DNA from: Telmatactis stephensoni
Lineage: Eukaryota; Cnidaria; Anthozoa; Actiniaria; Isophelliidae
DNA: 64,000 nucleotides
Assembly (NCBI GenBank): GCA_029948255.1
Contig: JALIZF010001804.1
Coordinates: forward strand, 434,001 to 498,000
Direction of reading: 5' to 3'
Shown here: piece by piece, positions 10,035 to 20,200 of the stretch
How the letters are laid out: each line of letters opens with the position of its first letter
Position numbering within the stretch: the first letter of the stretch is position 1
Program-made: the position numbers and the translations under genes
The notes under the pieces: model-generated
The model's database searches: none
Seen by the model: the letters and a program-made list of their open reading frames with translations, nothing else
What the model was told of the DNA's origin: nothing

Positions 10035-10760
10035 AATAACAGATGAGTTTCGCCGATTTTTCTATAAATTAAAAACAACAACAACAACAACTTCCAAATC
10101 GTGATACAAAACTTATTGCGATTTTGAGACGCAAATACCACAAAATATGATTGTTCAATATTCGTATTGATTGGAGTTGAGTAATATTACATTACTGTTT
10201 AACCCTGAGTTAAAAGTAGGTTTGAATCCTGACTGATACTGTAGGCTGGGTACAGACTAGTGTGGTATTGTATAGGGTGGTATAGACTGGTATAGTATTG
10301 TATAGGTATGTATTGCCTGCTATAGACTTCTATATATAGATGTAAATAGATACTACACTTACTATATGGGACAATATATTTAACGATATATGAAGGACCT
10401 ACCAAAAAAGTCGAGAAAAAAGTCGGGAAAAAAGTCGGGAAAAAGTTAAGGTCGGGAAAAAGTTAAGGTCGGGAAAAAGTTAAGGGCGGGAAAAAGTTAA
10501 GGGCGGGAAAAAGTTAAGGGCGGGAAAAAAGTCGGGAAAAAGAGTAGGAGAGTCGAGAAAAAAGTCAGGGAAAAAAAGTCGGGAAAAAAGTCGGGGAAAA
10601 AAGTCGGGAAAAAAAGTCGGGAAAAGGAAAATCAAGTGCGAGATTTGCATGGCACTAATCGGGCTCCGTAGTTCTCCTCCCTCCCAACCCAACTATCAAA
10701 GCCATTCTTCTCTCTTTCCTCCCACTTTCAAAGCCGTTCTTCTCCCTCCCCACCCAACTA

Positions 10761-13663
10761 TCAAAGCCGTTCTTTAGTGTTACCTCTTAGTCTTCTTCTG
10801 CACACAAAACTAAATCCTTTATCACATGGAATGTATTTCCACTGAAAACTTTCGCCAATCACAACACACTGACGACGACCCTGAGTTGGTGATTGAAAGT
10901 TATCCCAGTTGACGAAATGGTTTGGGTCCCCATCAACCCATGCAAACGTTTTGTCGTCGTCATGGTCACCGAGCCCAATCCAAGTGAAGTTCGTCTTGTG
11001 TGTAGTCTGAAATTTAGACCGTAATCGTTTTCATTTATGTCTACATAAGGAATGGATGTTTTTCAAAATGCATTACCATGAAAATGAGAATGAGTAAATG
11101 ACTGATTAGAAGAAGCAAAGATGTAATAAAATAAAAAAGAAAAGAGATAAAGAACGAAAGAGTGGCAAAGAAAGAAGGAAAATGACAAGAAATAAAGAGA
11201 GAAAGAAAGAGAGATAGATAGATCGATAGATAGATCGATAGATAGATCGATAGATAGATCGATAGATAGATAAAAAGAAAGAAAGGAAGGAAAAAGAAAG
11301 AAAGGAAGGAAATGAATGGAAAATACGAATTAAACTACTGGGAAAGCAGTAAAAGAAGAGATGAGGTACTAGAAAATGAAAAGAAGGAACTGAAATAAAG
11401 AAAGGAAGGGACAAACTTACCAAGAGTGACTTAATGAAAACGTTTTCTGCCTCACTGTCGATAGAAGCAAGTGATGCAAACTGCTGAGTACATTTGTGTA
11501 CTGCACTCTCCCAAGTCCTTGGTCCAGGAAACAGTTTATAGCAACTGTTATTGAAGAACTTGTAATCCTCTGTACATTGTGCTGTTATAAAAGAACATTG
11601 CATTCATGACGTCACTGCTAATGAATCATGGTAAAATGGCTATTAACATCGATTTAGATATTGATCTCCCAAAATATCAATAATAGCTAGTTATATTGCT
11701 TATCTAATTTGGTCCAGTACAACATAATTCATCATTTTTAAGACTCAATTCTTACCTGATCCGTTCTTTCCAACCCCACTGCCTGAAATAGAAAAGAAAA
11801 ATAAGTTGTCTAAAAATAAGTTGTTGGGAAAACGCATCACATTTGGTTGCCGAAGGTTCTTAGTGCGCATGCACACATGCAGAGTCTACTTTTCCTGGTT
11901 ATGCTTTCCTGATAGAACTGCAAGGTAGACTAACCTGTGACAGGTAAGACGTTCGTTATCATATCCTCTTTTTTATGAACGGCAGGAGCGCTAAAGTAAG
12001 CTACAATGTAAGTCTTGCCGCTTGCACTCGACGCTTTACCAATACCAATGTCCGTTGTGCCTTTCCACATCAGTTGAGTAAAGTAATTATTCTTCGGACT
12101 GGGCTCAGGGTTATAGTATTTGTAGTGCCTAGAGACGAGAAAAATACTTGTTTGTTAATTTGTACTTATATACTCATCCATAAGGAGTGCGTTTTCTCAA
12201 CTTTACCTAGAGGCAAACTTTACCGCAGGCATCTCTATAATCTAAGAATTTGAATTTTTACATATCTAAGGTTTCCTGTGTTGCTGATAGAGAGGGACTA
12301 GGCGCTAGTTAGGTAAGAGAAAGGAAGGTGAGACGCATCTCGCTTTTCTTCCCTTCCCCCTCCCCTCTCCTCAGTCCCTCTTTTCCCGAACAAGAATCCC
12401 ACAGGAACCCCAAAGAGAGAGAAAATAGAGATGCCTGCGAAGGAGGCTAATAGCGTCGGTAGTTCCTTTAGCACAAGCTAATCTCCCAGGAATTAGCCGA
12501 CGGTGCGCTCTTTACCTCCCCCCTGTATCCATCAGTGCTCCGTTTAATTTAAGGGTATTTAGCACTACTTAAAGTTTTCAGAATGGAAAGAAGTCGAAAC
12601 AAATGTGAGGTGACTGGGAACTGAACTCGGGACTCTCGCATCAGAAAGTCAACAGTTACACTTGCTCCACTTAGTGCATCTTGACTTTGAAGTCATTTTT
12701 ACTTACACAATTTGATTGTACCATGATTCCACACTAGCATTCACAATATCGTCGACTTTTGCTGACGAGTAAATTGCTTGTCCAATATTTGCGTTAGCGT
12801 TCAGTTCCTCTTGGTCCTTGTTTGCTAGCTTAACGGCCCATAACTCAGCTTTATTGGTGAGGTCCAGTGAAAGCGTGAGAGGTTGAACCGCGTGCATAAG
12901 TCGATATTTGTTTATCTCGTTTACCATGGCTCTGAGAAACTGTTCAACTTGAACTGAAAAAAAGGACAAAAATCTGAATCATCTTGGTTGTGCCAACAGC
13001 TGTTCTCCTCACTCTATTGCTATGATAATAACAAGTTTGCTTATGCACGGAACTAATCATTATCTAACCTGATCATCCATGGCAGGAAATCATTGCACTG
13101 TTGTAAAGGAAGCTCACATGGCACAAATAATCTCACCCGTGATAGTAAGAATGCTTATCTTAAATCATTTCTGATATTCTAAATTTACTAGCAGCTCTTT
13201 GGAGAAGGGTGAAGCGTCGATGTAAGGGATTCGAACAAAGGAGAAAAGTGGAGTAAGTGGGTTTCCTGTGGTAACAGTCTTTCTACCACACCACAGGAAT
13301 ACCGTTCTCAGTGTAAGAGACTACACATCTTATTTCCTGATGAAGACTTGCGTTTGCAGTCGAAACGTTCATTGACGCATGTCCACAATCGGCAAGAGAA
13401 CCGAATAAGTATATCCTTTATCATTTCATTCTTTAGACCTTATTTTGCATGCTCGATCATGAACAAGAACTGATATACAACTTACCGGCTGGTTTTGGAC
13501 TAACTGAGGGTGGTTGAACTGAAGGTGGTTGAACTGAAGGTGATGGAGACACGGAGGGCTTCGTAGATGACTGTGCACCCGAAGGGCTTGTGATTGGTGT
13601 TGGGGCTGGCAATGATGTTGCTAAGGCAACCAATCCAAGGAAAGCCAATAGAATGGCAGCCAT
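10761..13663 (-). CDS. Secreted CAP/SCP domain plus C-type lectin domain protein (CLEC18-like architecture)
   Basis: Six coding exons join in phase: 13663-13486, 12953-12707, 12128-11935, 11782-11756 (27 bp), 11581-11421 and 11006-10761; total 351 codons with stop. The order is: signal peptide (MAAILLAFLGLVALATSLPA); Ser/Pro linker with repeated PSVQPP; CAP domain from VEQFLRAMVNEINKYR to FTQLMWKG...GKTYIVAYFS; a Gly-rich hinge; then a C-type lectin domain (CTEDYKFFNNSCYK ... WIGLGDHDDD ... WVDGDPNHFVNW ... CDKGFSFVC). The lectin has DPN where EPN or QPD usually sits and WDN in place of WND, so Ca2+-dependent sugar binding is uncertain. CAP plus lectin is also found in vertebrate CLEC18, which has EGF-like modules between them. 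A secreted role in immunity or matrix is inference. A non-coding 5' exon probably ends near 14446 (CTAAG/GTATG). Confidence 0.9.
11205..11275 (+). repeat. GATA/GATC microsatellite
   Basis: Tandem ATAGATAGATCG units lie in an intron of the CAP-lectin gene, within a longer purine-rich (GAAA/GGAA) tract at 11106-11410. Confidence 0.9.
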
Positions 13664-15547
13664 TAGATTGATCTTCTCTGCCTGTTAGAAACGCAGTAAT
13701 TTAGTTGGATGGTTAACTCGTGAATATAACGACCGAGAAATCTTTTACCGGCAACTCGTGGATATCGACTACAATCGTTTTGTGTGTACGGGTTTTTTTC
13801 CTGATTTGTCTTATCTTATGTGGTCTCTACTTTGGCGTGGCGCTCTGGACTACTAAAAATGATATATTGACTGACACTGATCGACATAGACGCAACACTT
13901 CTCAAGGGAATAGAAATCGTTTGCCAACATGAACGAGTCAACATATATGAATGTATCGACAAGGACGAGGAATAATCAGTTTGAATTCTTTATACAAAAA
14001 TTCAAAAGACTAATGTTCAAATCAATATTATCCACGTCATTCAAGCTAATAGTAATAAAATTTTATCACAACATAGTTTACTTTTGTCCATTGAGAGAAA
14101 TGGTTTCGATTCCACTACCACTTGGTTTCCACGCTAAACCACCAGTAGTTTTGTACCAGCAAAGATTTTTCTTGTGTCAATTTTCAGTTCTTCATTGAAC
14201 GTGTGTTTTGTGGTGGAATTTTGTAAGTTGATGAAAAGTAAATATTGTGTGTAATTGCAAACATTATCACGTTTTCCACTCCGTTAGTTTCAATCACTTA
14301 AACAACCATCGTCCCGTCCTATGTCTTATCTACTCGATGAACCGTTGCAATCCACGAGCAAGAACCATCACGGTCGAAAAACTCAGGGCAACAAAACTTT
14401 GTCATTTGATACAAAATAACTTTGAAAAGAGAACCAGTAACATACCTTAGAGAAACTTTGCGATTTGTTTGGCTTTTTCTTTGTTAGAAATAGATATCAG
14501 CAGGTTTTGTATTGACCAAACTGTAGTCAAAACAAGTGACCCGATACATTGGCAAATGATCTTGTCAGATTAAAACGTTCATGACCGACGTCAAACCTTC
14601 GTAGCCATTGGTTGAAAAACCGTTCTTTATGAATAATTCATCTCAATCAAAAACTCAAACTGGTGTTGTGCTTGACAGGTCGAATCGTTTTTATCAGAAT
14701 CAAATCCCTAGGTAATCTCGTGTTATGTATACATCATGAAATTGTTCCGATAAGTTTGTTGGAAACTTCGTGAAAGAGTAGTTGGGTTTTGAAAAAGAAA
14801 AGTTGTGGTATTTTGAAAGATTTCGCCAGAGTAATTCGTCAGTGACACACTGTGACCTCATTGAACCTGTCACTTTCACTTGTGACTCATCCACCCAATT
14901 TTCGCTTGCCTCTTTTGAGGGTCCTTTTGAGACTTTTTCTTGACTTCACGCCACAAACATACATCGAAATCTCACTTTCCTTCATAACATAAGTATATTT
15001 GAGGAGCAGGTCTTCTGTGAGTTGCAGTACATCGGGAGTGTATCTATAGTTTTGCAAGCTGCCTGGAATTTTTTATTGAAACTGACCTACTCTTTTCAAT
15101 ATTGACCTACTGAGCCCTCATTATATGCGTCTACATGCGATTTCAAAACCGTGCATGATGGGTAATCACGGTATACTGTGCAGTCAAGCCATAATGCCGC
15201 AAAAAGCAAACAAAATGGACGTTTTTGATATCAGTTAATGGAACAACAATTAACTGATTTAGTTTTTCAAAACATCTGGTGCCCGCATTCCAGCAAAAAA
15301 ATCAAAGATTTTTGGAAAAATTCACGTCTTTACCCGCCCAGTAATAAATAAAATACTTCGAAATCCCCTTAACAAACGAGTAAGAAATGTCAAAAATTTC
15401 CATTGTAACGCCCACCTTGGGGGCTTGGGATTCCTGTGTGGTGACTCAAGAACGATCCAAACAAGATGCTACCACTGGAGAAAATTTTCCTTGAGCACAT
15501 GTTTTAGATGGTCACTCAATGTTAACCCACAATCGTGTCAAGGGACC

Positions 15548-15738
15548 CGTTTCTCGAAGGACCCGATAACTTCACGGGTCCGTTATTACAGGAAAAGTTA
15601 ATGGGAGAGCGCGACCACCCGTAAACTCGCCAGTAAAACCATAGAAATTGAAAATAACGCGCGCTTCGAGAAAAACCCGGAAACATTATCGGGTATTTTA
15701 ACGAGCCCGTATAGTTATCGGGTCTTTCGAGAAACGAG
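15548..15738. mobile_element. MITE with CGTTTCTCGAA...TTCGAGAAACG termini
   Basis: The left end CGTTTCTCGAAGGACCCGAT is inverted at the right as ATCGGGTCTTTCGAGAAACG. Internal copies of ACCCGATAA and ACGGGT strengthen the hairpin. Confidence 0.7.
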
Positions 15739-15770
15739 CCCCGGGGATGTGAGTTGGGCCGGAGGTCTCT

Positions 15771-15820
15771 TAGCCTGCGTCACATCCGGACCGACATTAG
15801 TCCGGATGTGACGCAGGCTA
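15771..15820. mobile_element. Minimal 50-bp hairpin MITE with 9-bp TSD
   Basis: Perfect 20-bp arms (TAGCCTGCGTCACATCCGGA and its complement) surround a 10-bp loop. It is flanked by GAGGTCTCT at 15762-15770 and 15821-15829. The termini match the 342-bp element at 3479-3820. Confidence 0.85.
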
Positions 15821-16450
15821 GAGGTCTCTCTGGGAAAGCAGCTGAAGTGAAGGGTTAGAATCCCACCGTAGTGGGAGGAAAGACTGGAGAGAAGAAAAAT
15901 AGTTCCTCTCTTTCGCTTCCTCGGTCTCCACCATTTCCTTTCCTAATTGGAATGCTGCATAGACCATAGCCTCTTTCGCAGACTACACGCTGTCCTTCGG
16001 GATTCCTGTGTTGCGAAGGCTCCGTGCGTGACGCTCGGGAACTGAGACGAGTGTAACACAGGAAGCCCGACAACAGCTTCTTCAAAAAATAAGAATACAA
16101 AAATGACTACAAAAATAGCGAGTGTTGCCGACAGTCTGCATGGACCAAAGTAAGATGTTCCTCGGAGTAATATCTGACGTGATTAGGTCACTCGATTCGG
16201 TCTCATTTAAGACCTTAAGAAGAACACCCGGAGGGGACTTTATAAATTTGTATTATTATTATTATTATTATTGTAGAAGGATCGGGTATGCTCGTCGGAA
16301 ATTTTAAAAAATACCCCTAAAAGATACCGGAAGTCTTTTAAGAAGGGCGTGGCTTGGGCGAGCTTGGACGATTTTAACCCCTAAGAGATACCAGCGATAA
16401 CAAGCTAATGAACATTCAAAAATGTTTATGTGGGCATAAAGTTTAAATAT

Positions 16451-16548
16451 AAATGAAAGGACGAGAAGAAATATTGTTGACATGTTTTTTTTGTTTTAAT
16501 TAAAACAAAAAAACATGTCAACAATATTTCTTCTCGTCCTTTCATTTT
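16451..16548. repeat. ~98-bp near-perfect palindrome
   Basis: Arms of about 48 bp (ATGAAAGGACGAGAAGAAAT outward) meet at TTTTAAT/TAAAA with essentially no spacer and a one-base length difference in the T/A run. DNA this palindromic would extrude as a cruciform. Its origin is not evident. Confidence 0.9.
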
Positions 16549-17209
16549 TAATGAACATTATTATAATTATATAATAAACATAAAATTGAACGGTCGACAC
16601 GCTTTTGTTGGGCAAATTCTTTCATTTGAGAACAAGATAATAAGCGATGGGCTTTTTTGATACCCTAAGAGGTCCTAAGAGAGACCAAGGATACTGAACC
16701 CCCCCCCCCCCCCCCCCCCCGGGGGAAGAACATATGTTTCTTCTTTCTTGCTTTATCCTTTTTCTCTCCTTTACTTCAGTAGACTTTTTCTTGAAAATAC
16801 GATCACCATTGCAGAGATAAGTTGGCGTCGAATGAGCTCGTGGGAGAGGAATATTGGATAAAGAACTGAGAACTGACTACCGATAACCATCTGGTCTGCT
16901 GTCAGAGTTCCAACTCACGAACCGCTGCCAAACTCTTTCCCAAAGTTCACATCACCTTTTTTGTTCGTCACCGGAAAAGGTGTGGTCATCGATGGTTTAC
17001 AAATTCCTCGTGGAATGTGAATTTTCTCGTACAAAAATAAAGCGTTCTTCACAGGCAGGAAATCTAGGCGAGTGTCTAAGGACGAGTTAACTATGATGAC
17101 GGACAGTCTCCCGTAGTGTGAAACCCGAAGCCCTCCACGTCTCAACCTATCTGTCCTCGACCCTCCAATTTGGCCTCTCGAATAGCCATAGTCTTAGTGG
17201 AGCGCTTGA

Positions 17210-20200
17210 ATGAAAACAATGGCAATACGTTACTGTACTAGCTGGTCTCGCGTTCTAGTAGTCGTTCTAATTGTTGTTAGTTTAGTGGGAAGTTCTCTGG
17301 CTTGTCCTGAACGATGTTTGTGCTACAGAACCAACGACGGCCCGACCGTTCGTTGTAACCATCAAAATCTTAGTCGGATCCCTGAAGTGCCGACTTCGAC
17401 GGTTGTGCTGTGAGTAAAATCAATGCTTTAAACTTTCTTAACACTTCTTGCTAACATTTCATCGTTGACTTATTACATGGGTTTTTAGATGTGAACTTTA
17501 ATTTAATTTAGGCTGAGGATGGTCATAATTCTCGCGAAATTTGGCTTAAAAGCAGACATACCAAGAACAATTCAGTTTCTTACAAGACAATGCAGTCGGT
17601 CTACAATACTCATTGTCTCGTCACTGTCAGTCATTTCTCAAATTATTCGATAACTTCAAATCTGGCGAAATTAATTGTACGATTAACGCGCTATTCGCGC
17701 TGTGCTCTGTGGAGGTAAACATTCTCAAATTTGTCAGTGTCAAACTTTCCATCGCAGCTCCATGGATGACGTTACAACTACTAGCATAAAGTAGCGCAGT
17801 GCATGTTGAGGGTTCTTGTTCTTGTTCTTGTTTGCTCTGCGGCGTAGATTGTTTTAAAGTCATAAAGAATTTGACCTCATTCAATTTAGATCTTTAAAGT
17901 CTTCCGTGCCTCGAATTTTCGCTTAATCTGACGTCAACTGAATCATTCACGTATCGTAGAGCAGAAGGTTACACGCGGTAGACACAGGCAGATTTCTAAC
18001 TCTCACGCACTCAGTTCTCGAGTGGTGGGTTAAAGATCAGAACATAGATTGTCTGTTGTTGGTAGTTCTACAGGTAGTGTATTGGCAGCTACAAAATATA
18101 GAGCTTGCAAGTTTGATTTGGCTGTTTTCGTACTATAAATAGTGTTGCTGATTTATTGTTTGGTATGTTTATTTTTATTTTTATTTAATTTTCTCTAGAT
18201 CTGGTCTGTCTCTGTTTGTTCGCACTCTGTTTCTTGTGCCATTTCATTTTCCACACTTTTCCCGCCACTTTTGGGCTCTCGGAGTTTTTGTTTGTTTGTT
18301 TGTTTTTTTCAGTTTGTTTGTTTGTTTGCATTTTAGGAGACTTATATAAGACTTTTTATTGCTTTTATATCCGCTTCATTTACACCATTTGAAAACATCA
18401 TTTTGATTTCAGCGATCTGCGCTTCAACGGAATCACAAAAGTCAAACGTGGAGATCTTGCAGGACTCCACCATTTAACTACACTGTAAGTATGGTTACTA
18501 GACAAACCTTGTACGTGAGTGGTTGGTTACTGATAAGATGGAGAGATTTCAAGATGAGAACCATCCAAATGTCACACTAATATCCTTTTCACGTCACGAT
18601 ATTCTGTCACGCAAGTCACGCAAGTCACCTTGTGATCTTCACTTTAATACATTGTTTGTGTACATTATATTAACAGGCTTATAAGTAGTAATACAATAAC
18701 CGCCATAGAAGATGATGCATTCAGAGGTCTTTCAAATCTGAAATACCTGTAAGTACTATTATCGTTTTCCTGCTGGTCAGTATTCCTTTCCTATCAACAT
18801 TAAGAATGTAGTTATGCTTAATTAAGAGTCTGGTGTAGGTTAACGGGAGTAGCCGCTGGACACACTAGATGCAGCATTTTGACCTTAAGGTTGTCATTGT
18901 TTACTAAATGAAAAAAAACTTTGCTTCAGTTTAAAAAGCCAGCGTTTTACCGTCCAGCCAGAATGCGCTTTGTGGTGTTACAGGGCACGAACAAAATGCT
19001 TTTATTCTCCAATCACAGCGTTCGGTATATCACTCATTCTATAAATAAAAAGGATAAAGGCAACTCCGAAGATACTATAATATTAGTATAAATGTTTTGA
19101 TGTTTCTACTAAATAACATGTAATTAAAAAAGAAGCTTGAGAAATAAAAACTCAAACATTTTTGTTCATATGAAAATCTAAACTTCCCGCCAAAATTTCC
19201 GCTGATACCTTCTAAAGAAGTTTGACATTTTTCGAGCCCAATACACACGCCAATCTATCGTCCTAATAATGTGTTTATAAGATGTCTGTTTACAGCCAAG
19301 TGTCGCTGACGCATGTCTCGTCTTTCGGCTTTGAGGTTAAGAGCTCATATAAAATGTTATCTCAACCGTCTAGCAGATTCCCGTGTCAGTATTTGTTATT
19401 GTTAGCGTTGCGTGCCGGTTCTAAAAATAGCTCGTGTAATAGATACATGACTCTGACAAAGATCGTGAAACTGTAATCGTACTGAAAAGAACACGGAGAA
19501 ACATACATCATGAAAGACCGCATATATTTTGCTTGAGCAACGCCGAACAAAGTGGACGGGATAAAGAAAAACCAAAAAGATATAAGTGCATGGGATGTTG
19601 AGCTTGTATTCTCATCCTATCAATTCTAACCATCAATCTCAATTCATCGGTTCAATCTTCGATCTCACCAAAATGAGGACTCTAGGACATTGAGCGTGTA
19701 ATCCCATCTTAGCTATTGTATCCATTAGTTTTATTTAATCTCTTTTCACTAAGACGATTGTCAGTGATTTTACTCATTTACTTTGATGGATAAAATTTGT
19801 TTCCTAAAACGATAAAAATGATTGGTTGCAGGTATGTACATAATAACGCCATAAGAAGAGTCTCAGCAAGTCTTTTCAGTGGTCTGACTAACTTGGAACA
19901 GTTGTGAGTAGTTTATTGTTACAATATGTTGACGCATGTGTTTATGGTGGACCATGTTGAACTATGGTAGGGTACGCTGTGGTTTGGCAAGAAGAGTGGT
20001 GTACTGAAACGGTATGGCTGAATGTCTGTGATTGATTATGTTGTGAAGTGGTGAGTTGTGTATGGATAGTATATTTTGTGGTGTGGTGAGTTGTGTATTG
20101 ATAGCTTTGTTGTGGTGTGGTGAGTTGTAGCAAGAGACCGTAATACTAAGAGGGCGAAACGGGTATTGATGTCGCGATGTGCTTGACGCTTTAAGGTTAT

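Larger units (their letters stand above)
8274..10670. mobile_element. Outer TIR transposon with minisatellite arms, 6-bp TSD GTTCTC
   Basis: The left end TACGGAGCCCGATTAGTGCC (8274) is matched by its reverse complement ending at 10670. The element is flanked by GTTCTC at 8268-8273 and 10671-10676. Each arm begins with arrays of the words TTCCCGACTTTTTTC and CCCTTAACTTTTTC, which face each other in opposite orientation. The interior contains AATAATAAATTGC-type sequence, a (CAA)n run and a GGTATAGACTAGTATAG minisatellite. No transposase frame is visible. It is interrupted by a younger copy at 8812-10034. A 6-bp duplication with TAC...GTA termini would suit an IS3EU-like element, from memory and untested. 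Confidence 0.85.
13664..17209. other. Intergenic region between the CAP-lectin and peroxidasin genes
   Basis: The two genes are divergent, so both promoters must lie here. A probable non-coding first exon of the CAP-lectin gene ends near 14446. I see no convincing coding exon. Recognisable repeats are a MITE at 15548-15738, the 50-bp hairpin at 15771-15820, a TTA microsatellite at 16250-16273, a long palindrome at 16451-16548 and a C/G homopolymer junction at about 16699-16725. Confidence 0.6.

Noticed and set aside
9367..10405. Tyr-rich minus-strand frames (PIQYYTSLYQ repeats)
   Set aside because: They translate the GGTATAGACTAGTATAG minisatellite inside the same transposons. The resemblance to the Tyr-rich CRD protein is coincidental.
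11106..11420. C-terminal part of a 165-residue frame running past the lectin exon (SIYRSIYRS repeats)
   Set aside because: It reads through the GTAAGT donor at 11420 into an intronic GATA/GAAA microsatellite.
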